Assembly (NCBI RefSeq): GCF_021504595.1
Contig: NZ_JACSGT010000002.1
Coordinates: 186,001-250,000, forward strand
DNA length: 64,000 nucleotides
DNA from: Chryseobacterium indicum
GTDB lineage: Bacteria > Bacteroidota > Bacteroidia > Flavobacteriales > Weeksellaceae
Direction: 5' to 3'
Shown here one piece after another: positions 17,277 to 25,992 of the stretch. Under the pieces are notes generated by a model that was not told the origin of the DNA, searched no databases, and saw only the letters and a program-made list of their open reading frames with translations. The position numbers and the translations under genes are program-made. Each line of letters begins with the position of its first letter. Position 1 is the first letter of the stretch.

Positions 17277-17698
17277 ATGACTGACTTTAATAAAGGTGAT
17301 AACCCAACATTATTTGCAACAGAATTTGCTAAAGAATATAAAGAATTGGGATATAATTTAGATTTCACAATTGACAGCTTGGAAACAGAAATTGATAAAA
17401 TTTTGGAAAGGAACTACAAACCAATGATGAAATAAGATGGAAACTTGAATCATTGCTAACAGCTTACATGGGAGAATGTATTTGTAAAATCTTTGGAGGA
17501 GTGTGGACGGGAAAATTTTATGGTCCGAAAAATCCTAATGGAGTAAATTATTACCTTTGTGAAATTACAATAAATAATCAAAGATTTTATCCAAGCCGGT
17601 TTGTTGAATATTATTTTTCAAACGGTAAAGAAAGTGAAGGTACATTTAAAAACTATTTATTTAAAAAAAAGTTAAATGAATGGAATGTAAAGCTATGA
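17277..17698 (+). pseudogene. Frameshifted small gene, unrecognised
   Basis: The first frame (MTDFNKGDNPTLF...) runs from ATG 17277 to about 17420 and ends at TAA after 'NYKPMMK'. Another frame continues the protein from about 17415 as 'NDEIRWKLESLLTAYMGECI', then 'FGGVWTGKFYGPKNPNG' to 17698. Joined with one indel near 17415 this gives a ~138-aa protein whose 'AYMGECI...GGVW' pattern resembles small DUF families that score structural integrity of polymorphic-toxin neighbours. A sequencing error is the alternative explanation. Confidence 0.6.
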
Positions 17699-17805
17699 CG
17701 AACTTTTATTTTTATAAAAAACAGAAAAAAAGATGGATCTGAAAAAAAGATGTTTTATAGGTAGTGTTTCACAAACTGTGTAAGTTAAAAAGTTATTCTG
17801 AAAAA

Positions 17806-17832
17806 TTTTGAGCCCTCATAGCTCAAAAAAAA
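17806..17832 (+). terminator. Hairpin terminator-like site
   Basis: TTTTGAGC pairs with GCTCAAAA around a seven-base loop. The preceding stretch (GTGTTTCACAAACTGTGTAA) resembles an IS256-family terminal repeat, but no transposase was found beside it. Confidence 0.4.
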
Positions 17833-17900
17833 TTATGGAAATATGATGTAAATTATCTGAAAGATTTGATCAAATAATTTTCATGCGTTTGCCCTAAATA

Positions 17901-18167
17901 ATGTACTATAAGAAGGCGTTTATTGGTAATCCTTTTATACCTAAAGAAAGTATGGTGCTGGTCATTGTTTCTGAAAAAGTCGGAACACCTGTATTTCCGA
18001 ATTTGAAGCATGAGGAAATTATCGAAAGGATTTCCAATTTGGAAACAGCCATTATCCGGAAGGAATCCGATTTTGAATTTCATGCTAAAAAACTGGAAGC
18101 TACCGAAGGGAAAACCCTATTCGACAGACGAAAGTTTATTCATGCTTTTTGTAAAATGGATAGTTGA
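17901..18167 (+). CDS. Short unrecognised protein or gene fragment
   Basis: 88 aa, charged and helical in its second half ('LKHEEIIERISNLETAIIRK', 'FHAKKLEATEGKTLFDRRKF'). A terminator-like hairpin at 18179-18212 sits just after the stop, which supports a transcribed unit. The N-terminus (MYYKKAFIGNPF) may be non-native. It could be a remnant of a larger gene. Confidence 0.3.
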   Translation: MYYKKAFIGNPFIPKESMVLVIVSEKVGTPVFPNLKHEEIIERISNLETAIIRKESDFEFHAKKLEATEGKTLFDRRKFIHAFCKMDS

Positions 18168-18178
18168 ATCTAAAAAAA

Positions 18179-18212
18179 CAAACTTCGCTTGGTTTTCACC
18201 AGCGGAGTTTTT
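18179..18212 (+). terminator. Hairpin terminator
   Basis: AAACTTCGCT pairs with AGCGGAGTTT (one mismatch) around GGTTTTCACC, followed by T. Confidence 0.5.
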
Positions 18213-18607
18213 GAAAAAAATAAACTTCTTTTATGTTTGTCCTGAGCAATACAAAATTCCAAGATATTGTCAATCTTATTCTGAGAACCTAACTTGCTTT
18301 CCGAAGGTAAAAAGCTAAGATATTCCCTGCTGTGTATACAGGTATTGCTTTTAATGGGAAGAAAACGAAAGTAATTAATTGTAATGTTTCATCGCCATTA
18401 AACCGACAAGATATACAGTATATTATGTTTGTGATATACAAAAAGCCGGTATCTCATGCCTGCTTTTTTTGTTTGAATTTTATTAGATCCGAAAGACAGA
18501 ATACATCAATTCCATTATAAATAAAGCAACAGCAAAAACTAATTCGATCATATAATATGTTTTTATTTTAAAGTTATAGAATATTAATTTTTTAATTAAT
18601 CTATTTT
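18213..18607. other. Intergenic stretch without a supported gene
   Basis: It holds short frames with no convincing coding character and one hairpin (AAAAGC-GG with CC-GCTTTTTT, about 18438-18472) that looks like a plus-strand terminator. The RiPP operon ends at 18608 on the other strand. Confidence 0.4.
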
Positions 18608-19909
18608 TTAGGTTTGATATCCTAACAATTTTCTCATCTGGTAGAAAAAGCGTTCGATTAACCTCAAATCCTGAGTGACAATTTCTGCATTACCTTTCAG
18701 TTCTTTATCGAAAGTAAGATTTTTATTGTAAGAAGTTTTCAATCCTCTCGGAAGAAGTACATCCACATAATAATTCCCTTTATCATCAGGAGCAATAGAA
18801 ATATTCTGAACCTTTCCTTCAACAATCCCATATTCCTGATAACGGTAATTGTCGAGCTTAATCAAAACTTTTTCACCCGAAGCAATCTTACCTGAGTTGG
18901 TAGCCGGAACCTGCATTCTTCCTACTAGTGTTTCTTTGTTTTTAGGTAAAATAGATAAAATAGGATCACCCGCTTTAATAAACTGGTTTTCGCCAAAAAA
19001 CTGCTGAAAACTTGCCACACCTTCCGTATTGGATATCACCAGATAACTTTGTTCCCACTGCTTGAGCGATTTTCTTAATTGTTCAAATAATTGTAAGGTT
19101 TGAGAAGAATACGTGATCTTGTCTTTTTCTGTACTGATGGACGCTCCGCTTTTCGTTTTGTTTAAATTAGAAATTCCTTCTTCTATTTGAGATATGGAAA
19201 TGTTCAGGTTTTGAAGGTTTTGCTGTGCCTGAAGATATTTTATTTTTTCGTTTTCCAGTTCTACGGAAGCAATTACGCCTTGATTAAACAATTCCTGAGA
19301 ACGCTGATAATTTTTCTTGGTCAGTTCACATTTAGCAAGTTCCAGACTTTTCTGTTGCCTTAATGTTGTAATTCTGCTTCTATACTCAGAGATACTTTGA
19401 TTGGCCGCTAAATTTTCCGGGGCGTAAGGCTGTAATCTTGTGAATAAAGCTTCATCCTGAAATGCTTTGGCAAAGCTATTGTAGTCACCCTGTAATTCAC
19501 CCAATTTGAATCGTGAAACCTCATGAAGTGGAAAAGAACGCAACTGATCAGGAGCAATAGAATCTACCAACTTCTTTAATTCTAAAACATCTTTATAACT
19601 TGCTGTAGATTGCATAACCATAAGAACATCATTCTTTTTAACTTCCTGATGGTTTTTAATAAAGATTTTTTCGATTTTAGAATTGATGGTTGCCTGTAAT
19701 TTCTCAGGAGGATTCTGAGAAGTGACCACAATAGGAGCCGGAACAAATTCAGGGTACTTAATAATGTAGCTCATTATTAAAATAAGCACTAAAATTAAAA
19801 ATATAATGGTATTTCCCCACCGGATCATCCAATGAGGCGGCTGGGTAAGAATATCCTGAACACTTTCAGAACGAAGCTCAATATTATCTAAAATGTCTTT
19901 TTCTGCCAT
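18608..19909 (-). CDS. HlyD-family membrane-fusion protein of RiPP exporter
   Basis: 433 aa from ATG 19909 (MAEKDILDNIELRSE), ten bases after the exporter's stop; a longer frame from 19930 would overlap it. One N-terminal membrane anchor ('TIIFLILVLILIMSYIIKY') precedes a split lipoyl/barrel-sandwich domain ('PPEKLQATINSKIEKIFIKN' and 'GKIASGEKVLIKLDNYRYQEYG') separated by a long coiled coil (~150-270). This is the usual adaptor of C39-peptidase ABC exporters, bridging the inner membrane to an outer-membrane channel, which is not present in this operon. Last gene of the graspetide operon. Confidence 0.88.
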   Translation of the reverse strand: MAEKDILDNIELRSESVQDILTQPPHWMIRWGNTIIFLILVLILIMSYIIKYPEFVPAPIVVTSQNPPEKLQATINSKIEKIFIKNHQEVKKNDVLMVMQSTASYKDVLELKKLVDSIAPDQLRSFPLHEVSRFKLGELQGDYNSFAKAFQDEALFTRLQPYAPENLAANQSISEYRSRITTLRQQKSLELAKCELTKKNYQRSQELFNQGVIASVELENEKIKYLQAQQNLQNLNISISQIEEGISNLNKTKSGASISTEKDKITYSSQTLQLFEQLRKSLKQWEQSYLVISNTEGVASFQQFFGENQFIKAGDPILSILPKNKETLVGRMQVPATNSGKIASGEKVLIKLDNYRYQEYGIVEGKVQNISIAPDDKGNYYVDVLLPRGLKTSYNKNLTFDKELKGNAEIVTQDLRLIERFFYQMRKLLGYQT

Positions 19910-19919
19910 TACGTATCTC

Positions 19920-22112
19920 TTAATTTCCAAGTTCTAACTGATTCTTCACCAATCGGTAATATTCTCCTCTCAGAGCAACCAATTCTGCATGGTTTCCTTC
20001 TTCCACCACTTTTCCTTTATCTAAAACAATGATTTTATCGGCGTGTTTTACGGTGGAAAGCCTGTGGGCGATCACAACTGCTGTTTTTCCTTTGAAGAAC
20101 TGTTCGAGATTTTCCATGATCACTTTCTCATTGTTTGCATCCAAAGCTGAAGTTGCTTCATCGAATAAAATATAATCAGGAGATTTATAAACCGCTCTTG
20201 CAATGAAAAGTCTCTGTTTCTGACCACCGCTCACTCCCAAACCTTCATTTCCGATTTTTGTGTTGTAGCTTAAAGGCAGTTCTTCGATAAATTCTTTAAT
20301 GTTGGCAATTTCTACGGATCTCCTCAATTTTTGCTTATCCACATAATCTTCACCTACGGCAATATTATTGGCAATGGTATCATTGAATACATAGCCTTCC
20401 TGCATTACCACTCCGCAATGGTCTCTCCAGAATCTCGGAGAAATATTGTTAAGCTTTGTATTTCCTAATCGGATTTCACCCTGGGAAGGTTCGTAGAATT
20501 TCATTAAAAGTTTTAAAAGTGTCGTTTTTCCGCTTCCGCTGGCTCCAACAATGGCCGTCGTTTTCTGAAAGGGAATACTAAGTGTAAGATTTTCAAAAAC
20601 CGGAACGTCGGAACCTGTGTATCTGAATGAAACATTTTCCACCAGAATGTCTTTTTCCGGAATTTCGTGGGAATATTGCTCTTCCTTATTCTCCTCATCA
20701 TCCTTATCATGAATTTCACCCAATCTTTCCAAAGAAATTTTGGCATCCTGAAACTGTTTAATAAAATCAATCAGCTGAAGCAATGGACTGTTTAACTGCC
20801 CGATGATATACTGAACAGAAAGCATCATCCCTAAGGTAAGATTTCCGTCAAGCACCAATTTTGCAGAAAGAAAACTCACAAAAATATCTTTCATTTGATT
20901 GATGAAGTTTCCTCCTACGGACTGCCACTGTTCCAAAGACAGGGATTTTATTCTCAGCTTGAATAATTTAACCTGAAGAAATTCCCAATCCCAGCGTTTT
21001 TGCTTCTCGGCATTATGCATTTTAATTTCCTGCATTCCGTTGATCAGTTCAATCACCTTGCTTTGTTCCTGTGAAACCTGAGAAAATCTTTTGTAGTCAA
21101 GTTCTTTTCTTTTGCTCAGGAAAAAACTGATCCATCCGACATACAAAACCGCTCCAACCAAATAGACAACAAACAACCTGTAATCATAAAACAGTAAAAC
21201 GATGCTGAAAATGATCAGGTTGACTAACGAAAATAAGGTATTGAGCGATGAGTTGGTGAGAAGCTGTTCTATCCTGTGATGATCGTTAATTCTCTGCATG
21301 ATATCCCCGGTCATTCTCGTATCAAAAAAACTGATCGGAAGCTTCATGAGCTTGATAAAAAAATCGGAAATAATAGAAATATTAATCCTTGCTGAAAGAT
21401 GCAGTAAAATCCAGCTTCGGATCACTTCAATTCCCATTCTGCCTACAAAAAGCATCACCTGTGCAAGAAGTACAAGATAGATAAAATTTATGTCCTGATT
21501 CTGAATACCGACATCCACAATACTCTGAGTAAGAAAAGGCAAAATAAGGGATAGTAAACTTCCTGCCAATAAACCGACCGCTAACTGAATAATTAACGAT
21601 TTATATTTCAGCAAATATTTTGACAGAAAAGAAAAACTGGCTTTGCTTTCCTCATTTTCAAAATCGTTTTTAAAAAATGCTGGAGTAGTTTCTAGTAGTA
21701 GGACAATGCCTTCATCGGTATTTTCATTAGCGTTTTCACCAATCCAGAATTTGATAAACTCTTCTTTGGAATAGGTGATTAAGCCGTAGCTAGGGTCAGA
21801 AATATAGGCTTTTCCTGATTTATCAATTTTATAAACAACAACAAAATGATTTTTATTCCAATGAACAATACATGGTAATGGAACGTCTTCTTGTAAGATT
21901 TTGAAGTTTATTCTAACCCCTAAACTTTTTAAACCTATATTTTCAGCCGCATTACTAAGCCCTAACATAGAACTTCCTTCTCTGGTAGTTTCTGTAAGGT
22001 TACGGATTTGTTCCAAAGGAATGGTTTTACCATAATGTTTGGCAACTATTCGCAAACAAGTGGGACCGCAATCTTTGGCATCGGGTTGTTTATAAAACGG
22101 GAACTTTGTCAA
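19920..22112 (-). CDS. C39-peptidase ABC exporter (PCAT) for GG-leader peptides
   Basis: 730 aa. The N-terminal C39 peptidase has Cys15 (DAKDCGPTC), His89 (NKNHFVVVY) and Asp106 (ISDPSYG), which cuts precursors after a double Gly. It is followed by six membrane helices and an ABC ATPase: Walker A 523-530 (GASGSGKT), signature VSGGQ at 627-631, Walker B 647-652 (YILFDE) and H-loop 'VVIAHRL'. All catalytic parts are intact. The operon context (precursor, ATP-grasp, SPASM protein, HlyD) says it exports the modified graspetide; the LanB-linked precursor at 28784 also has a GG leader and no exporter of its own. Confidence 0.93.
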   Translation of the reverse strand: MTKFPFYKQPDAKDCGPTCLRIVAKHYGKTIPLEQIRNLTETTREGSSMLGLSNAAENIGLKSLGVRINFKILQEDVPLPCIVHWNKNHFVVVYKIDKSGKAYISDPSYGLITYSKEEFIKFWIGENANENTDEGIVLLLETTPAFFKNDFENEESKASFSFLSKYLLKYKSLIIQLAVGLLAGSLLSLILPFLTQSIVDVGIQNQDINFIYLVLLAQVMLFVGRMGIEVIRSWILLHLSARINISIISDFFIKLMKLPISFFDTRMTGDIMQRINDHHRIEQLLTNSSLNTLFSLVNLIIFSIVLLFYDYRLFVVYLVGAVLYVGWISFFLSKRKELDYKRFSQVSQEQSKVIELINGMQEIKMHNAEKQKRWDWEFLQVKLFKLRIKSLSLEQWQSVGGNFINQMKDIFVSFLSAKLVLDGNLTLGMMLSVQYIIGQLNSPLLQLIDFIKQFQDAKISLERLGEIHDKDDEENKEEQYSHEIPEKDILVENVSFRYTGSDVPVFENLTLSIPFQKTTAIVGASGSGKTTLLKLLMKFYEPSQGEIRLGNTKLNNISPRFWRDHCGVVMQEGYVFNDTIANNIAVGEDYVDKQKLRRSVEIANIKEFIEELPLSYNTKIGNEGLGVSGGQKQRLFIARAVYKSPDYILFDEATSALDANNEKVIMENLEQFFKGKTAVVIAHRLSTVKHADKIIVLDKGKVVEEGNHAELVALRGEYYRLVKNQLELGN

Positions 22113-22152
22113 AATGAATCTATTTGAAAGTTATTTTATTATACATAAGAAA

Positions 22153-23151
22153 TCATATTGCATTTTCTTTTAAAGATTCAAAATCTTGACAAGAATTAAC
22201 TTTATACCATTTCTCATTGGAATAATGAATATCTGTATTGGAAAAACAGCAATAGCGAAATTTACAAAATTTACATTTTTCAATTAAATCATTACTAACC
22301 TCCCATTTTTTTTGAAATTCAGGACTTCTAAATACTTGGCTTATTGAAGTTGAAGTATCCGATAGATTTCCAAAATGCTCTTGATGATTTATATAATTTC
22401 TGATATAACCAAATTCATCAATACAAATTTTACGATTAAGAGCAATGTTATATTTCTTTGATTCCATAAAACTCTTCAAAGTAAAAGTGAAATTTGAGCG
22501 GACAAATTTTTCAGTCCAATTTAACTCTTCATCTTTTATTCTTTTTATTAATACATAATTCTTATTTTCTTCTGTTTTAAATTCCATAGAACCTAAAAAA
22601 GTTACAGAAGTAATTCTAATATTGTGGTTGAAAAAGTCCGTAGAAAATATATTCTCAAAAGAGTTTGGAACAACAACGTCAATACATCTCAAAAAAGAAT
22701 TTGTTGTAGCATTAAAAATATTTAATATTTCCTCTGATGTTATATTACTATCTGATTTAACGGATAGCATCAACATTTGACATCCTAATTGGTTAAGTTC
22801 ATTTATTACTTCAACATAATCATAATTAGTAGAAGCACCTATTTCTAAGATAGCTGAATAGCATTCATTCTCAAAATATATATCTTCGCTAATGTTAGGA
22901 AAATTTGTGGGACTGTCGGTTAAAAAACATACTTCTTCGGTAAGGAAATAATCAATTATATCAGTTATGCCATTTCCAAATTTTGACATTATGGAATCAA
23001 TGCTTTTTCCATCAATTTCTCTGAGTACGTTGTATGCAGTTTGAGTGATAGAAAGGAGTTTCTGTCTTGATAAATCATATATTAGATAGCCATTATCTCC
23101 ATCAACTAAATAACAGTCTGTAAAAACTCTTAAATATTTATTTTTATTCAT
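22153..23151 (-). CDS. gwsS: Grasp-with-spasm SPASM-domain maturase (GwsS-like)
   Basis: 332 aa. The N-terminal ~80 residues ('YLVDGDNGYLIYDLSRQKLL', 'TAYNVLREIDGKSIDSIM') look like a PqqD-type leader-recognition domain. The middle is a degenerate TIM-barrel-like part with no CxxxCxxC radical-SAM cluster motif. The C-terminus keeps the SPASM Cys set: C293, C296, C301, C302 and C321. This combination fits the grasp-with-spasm SPASM proteins, which accompany an ATP-grasp ligase in graspetide loci. It overlaps the 66-aa gene upstream by 8 bp. The exact biochemical job of this partner is not known to me. Confidence 0.85.
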   Translation of the reverse strand: MNKNKYLRVFTDCYLVDGDNGYLIYDLSRQKLLSITQTAYNVLREIDGKSIDSIMSKFGNGITDIIDYFLTEEVCFLTDSPTNFPNISEDIYFENECYSAILEIGASTNYDYVEVINELNQLGCQMLMLSVKSDSNITSEEILNIFNATTNSFLRCIDVVVPNSFENIFSTDFFNHNIRITSVTFLGSMEFKTEENKNYVLIKRIKDEELNWTEKFVRSNFTFTLKSFMESKKYNIALNRKICIDEFGYIRNYINHQEHFGNLSDTSTSISQVFRSPEFQKKWEVSNDLIEKCKFCKFRYCCFSNTDIHYSNEKWYKVNSCQDFESLKENAI

Positions 23152-23344
23152 AATTCAAAATTACTGTCGTATTTTGTTTATAGGATTTTCTGACTACGTA
23201 TTGATTCGTATTTATCAGTGAATTTTTAGCTAAAAAAATATTCCTGGTGTTATTATCATCAGAATATTCAAATGAATCAATTAAAATATTATTAAGGGAT
23301 AACTTTTCAAGTGAAATTTCCGAATTAAGAAGTTTTTTCTTCAT
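23144..23344 (-). CDS. 66-aa unknown gene inside the graspetide operon
   Basis: A small protein (MKKKLLNSEISLEKLSLNN...) that overlaps the ATP-grasp gene by 20 bp and the SPASM gene by 8 bp, so it is probably translated by coupling. No signal peptide, no Cys, no GG. Its start resembles leader peptides (KLLNSEISLEKLSLN), and its C-terminal half is Asn/Thr/Ser-rich. It could be an accessory or leader-binding protein, or less likely a second precursor. Not recognised. Confidence 0.6.
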   Translation of the reverse strand: MKKKLLNSEISLEKLSLNNILIDSFEYSDDNNTRNIFLAKNSLINTNQYVVRKSYKQNTTVILNYE

Positions 23345-24362
23345 CTCTGGTTAAATATTTATATATATGATACTCTATATTATAATTACAAGGCCTGCTA
23401 ACCATTCCAAATTGCCCGACTGAATTGATTTCTAAAAAATAGTATTTTCCATCTTTACCTTTGATAATATCAATTGAACCCGTATTAAATCCTATTATTT
23501 TTAACAGTTTTTTTATTTTTACGGTCAATTCTTCAGGCAGAGCAAAAGGAATATTTCTGCTTGGTTTTTCTAAATCGTATCTTCTGAAATCTACAGCGGT
23601 TTTTTCGTTGTTCTGGGAGAATATAGCCATGCTGTAGTACTTTTCTCCCATAATAAAAGTTCTGATTTCAAAATCTTTTTCTATCTTTTCTTGTACCAAG
23701 CTCGGTGAGAAATAATTTGGTATTTTATCCAGTATAGAATCCGTCAATTCATTTGTGTACGACATGTGTCTCTGTTTTAAGTCATCGTCCATAGCAGCTA
23801 TTGGCTCAAAAATGGATTTAGTTATAAGGGAATTATTAACCTCTTTTTGAAATTCTAAAATTTGCCTTTTTGTAGAAATTACTTTGGTTCTAGGAATGCA
23901 AATGCCTAATTTGCTTGCTATAGAGAGAATTTCTAATTTATTCGCTCTGGTTTCTAATCTGTTTCCTAATATGACCGAACCCTGTATAGAATTGAAAATG
24001 TAACTGTAAAGTTCTTTTAATTCCGATTTTTGATTTGATCTTATTTTATGGAGAAGAAATTCAGAGAGACCTGACTCAGTTTCATCAATTACCATGTTAT
24101 CAAGATTAGCACTTGGTCTTCTATACCAAATCGAAGTAAATTTTTCCGTAAAGTTTTCATCATTAACCTTTTTTTCACCGGGAATACTTATGTCAATATT
24201 ATCGAAATTAAAATAGTCTGAATATAAATCATTATTACGATCAATTATTTTATATGAATCAAGATTTAATCTTTTAAAAGACACACCATATCTATAAAAC
24301 CAGCTACAAACTTCATCTGAAGACCCGTCACTATCTTGAGTTACAATTAAATGTTTTGCCAT
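23325..24362 (-). CDS. gwsG: ATP-grasp peptide ligase of grasp-with-spasm system (GwsG-like)
   Basis: 345 aa, the normal size of graspetide ligases. These enzymes use ATP to join Asp/Glu side chains to Thr/Ser (or Lys) in the precursor core, making macrocyclic esters or amides. Visible ATP-grasp features are the N-terminal pre-ATP domain ending in 'FTSIWYRRPSANLDN', 'GNRLETRANKLEILSIASKL', the ATP-binding 'LITKSIFEPIAAM' region and the metal-binding 'FLEINSVGQFGMV'. The N-terminus 'LIVTQDSDGSSDEVCSWFYR' matches grasp-with-spasm ligases. It is encoded 90 bp after the precursor gene. Confidence 0.9.
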   Translation of the reverse strand: MAKHLIVTQDSDGSSDEVCSWFYRYGVSFKRLNLDSYKIIDRNNDLYSDYFNFDNIDISIPGEKKVNDENFTEKFTSIWYRRPSANLDNMVIDETESGLSEFLLHKIRSNQKSELKELYSYIFNSIQGSVILGNRLETRANKLEILSIASKLGICIPRTKVISTKRQILEFQKEVNNSLITKSIFEPIAAMDDDLKQRHMSYTNELTDSILDKIPNYFSPSLVQEKIEKDFEIRTFIMGEKYYSMAIFSQNNEKTAVDFRRYDLEKPSRNIPFALPEELTVKIKKLLKIIGFNTGSIDIIKGKDGKYYFLEINSVGQFGMVSRPCNYNIEYHIYKYLTRDEEKTS

Positions 24363-24451
24363 TGATTGTTATTTTAAAATAAAATTACCTCTATCTACAA
24401 ATTAGAATTTGCTATAGAGGTAATTAATTACAAATTAGCTCTTGCTAAATA

Positions 24452-24613
24452 CTAATCGGGATGTATATCACCCGAAGTACCCGTTTCAATGATCCAGCCT
24501 AAAAAATTCACATAATGATGTGTAGTCTCAAGGCAATCTCCCATTGCTTTACCACCTTTGATTGAATCTAAAGTTTCAATCTCTTTGATTTTGAAATCTT
24601 CTAATTTTAACAT
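24452..24613 (-). CDS. gwsA: Graspetide precursor peptide (GwsA-like)
   Basis: 53 aa, from ATG 24613 to TAG 24452. The leader MLKLEDFKIKEIETLDSIKG ends in the double Gly at 20-21, the cut site expected for the C39 exporter of the same operon. The core after GG has 32 residues: several Thr (T30, T31, T44, T46) and acidic residues (D26, E29, E43, D49, D53), the donors and acceptors a graspetide ligase joins, plus one Cys (C27). Ring pattern cannot be told from sequence. First gene of the minus-strand operon; the IS4-family copy begins only 56 bp upstream of its start codon. Confidence 0.88.
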   Translation of the reverse strand: MLKLEDFKIKEIETLDSIKGGKAMGDCLETTHHYVNFLGWIIETGTSGDIHPD

Positions 24614-24668
24614 AATAAATTATTTAAATATTAACTCTGCACTTAAAGGGGGCAGAGTATTCCCTATT

Positions 24669-25883
24669 TTTAGTACATGACAAAAGTTTCAAAATATTGA
24701 AAATCAACAAGATAAAATGTTTAATATTTGTTTAAATGACTGATATTTAGTAAATTAGAAGATGTTTCTCAGGCATTCAACTAAGTATACCAATACCAGT
24801 CAAGATTATAAAATTATAGAATTAGATTCAGTTTTAGAGCATAATTTTGAAACAAAAATCAATAAAGCCCGATTGAAATTTATTTCACTTTTGATTTTAG
24901 CTTTATGTAAAGTAAAAACAGTTAATTATCTGTCTTTGGCTAATGCTTTTGACAGTAATGCCACAGCGGAAAGTTCCTTCCGGAGAATACAAAGGTTTAT
25001 GGCAAATTTTGATTTGCCCATGAAGTTGATTTCCGGTTTTATATTTAATATTTTGCCTGAAAAGGAAAATCTGGTTTTGGTGCTGGATCGTACTAACTGG
25101 AAGTTTGGAAGTTCCAATATCAATATCCTGATGCTTGGAATCTGCTATAAAAATATTGCTATTCCAATCATGTTCAGAACATTAGATAAAAGAGGTAATT
25201 CTGATACCACAGAAAGAATAGAATTAATAAGACAGTTCATCACCTGGTTTGGCAGGGATTGTATTAATTGCTTACTGGCGGACAGAGAATTTGTAGGGCA
25301 TCACTGGCTGGAGTTTTTAAACAAAAACAACATAAGGTATTATATTCGGCTAAGGAAAAACTTCAAGGTATTTTGCTTTGATAGAAATCAGGAAAAACCT
25401 GTGTTTTGGCTGTTTAACAAATTAAAGAAAGGCGAGTTTTATCATCATCCGAAAATAGTGAAAATCAACGATGTTCTATGCTATGTATCTGGTGTGAAGG
25501 GGTTTGACAAAGAGGGTAAATTAGATACTTTAATTCTGGTTTCCTTTAATAAACCAGAAGAATCTTGGGAGTATTATAAAAAAAGATGGCAGATAGAAAC
25601 TCTTTTTAAAGCTTTTAAAAGCAGCGGATTTAATATTGAAAGCACACATGTGACTGACCAGAAGAGATTAGAAAAATTATTTATGATCGTAATGATAGCC
25701 TTAGTTTGGTGTTACAAGATTGGTGATTTTGTAGATCAGAATATTAAAGCCATAAAAATAAAAAAACACCAAAGAAAAGCCTTAAGTGTTTTTAAATATG
25801 GGTTAAATCATCTCAACAACATACTTATGAATAGGTTAAATAAAATGAATATCAATGTATTACAATTTTTGTCATGTACTTAG
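24669..25883 (+). mobile_element. IS4-family insertion sequence with 9-bp target duplication
   Basis: Inverted ends TTTAGTACATGACAAAA (left) and the complement of GTCATGTACTTAG (right) enclose one transposase gene. TTCCCTATT flanks both sides (24660-24668 and 25884-25892), a 9-bp target duplication as expected for the IS4 family. About 1.2 kb. It lies just upstream of the graspetide precursor. Confidence 0.85.
24762..25883 (+). CDS. IS4-family DDE transposase
   Basis: 373 aa, apparently intact. The DDE motifs are Asp in 'LVLVLDRTNWKFG', Asp in 'CLLADREFVGHHW' and Glu in the YREK-like 'YYKKRWQIETLFKAFKSSGF'. The first half has the helical DNA-binding region 'ATAESSFRRIQRFMANFDLP'. Its stop codon lies within the right end of the element. 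Transcribed away from the graspetide operon, but an outward promoter in its left end could drive that operon. Confidence 0.9.
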   Translation: MFLRHSTKYTNTSQDYKIIELDSVLEHNFETKINKARLKFISLLILALCKVKTVNYLSLANAFDSNATAESSFRRIQRFMANFDLPMKLISGFIFNILPEKENLVLVLDRTNWKFGSSNINILMLGICYKNIAIPIMFRTLDKRGNSDTTERIELIRQFITWFGRDCINCLLADREFVGHHWLEFLNKNNIRYYIRLRKNFKVFCFDRNQEKPVFWLFNKLKKGEFYHHPKIVKINDVLCYVSGVKGFDKEGKLDTLILVSFNKPEESWEYYKKRWQIETLFKAFKSSGFNIESTHVTDQKRLEKLFMIVMIALVWCYKIGDFVDQNIKAIKIKKHQRKALSVFKYGLNHLNNILMNRLNKMNINVLQFLSCT

Positions 25884-25992
25884 TTCCCTATTATAAAATC
25901 TGCAGTTTATTATAATAATGTAAAATATATTGTGAGAGACAAACTCCATTTAATTCTGACTGGAGCCGTATACGTGATGATATGTTGTATTA

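Noticed and set aside
17757..17832. IS256-family insertion sequence
   Set aside because: Only a terminal-repeat-like phrase is seen; no transposase fragment lies nearby.
23144..23344. 66-aa protein as the main graspetide precursor
   Set aside because: It lacks a GG cut site matching the C39 exporter and lies behind the ligase gene; the 53-aa peptide at 24452-24613 fits much better.
24637..24661. Hairpin before the graspetide precursor as a riboswitch
   Set aside because: A single 7-bp stem with an 11-nt loop has no recognisable aptamer; it may be only a local hairpin.
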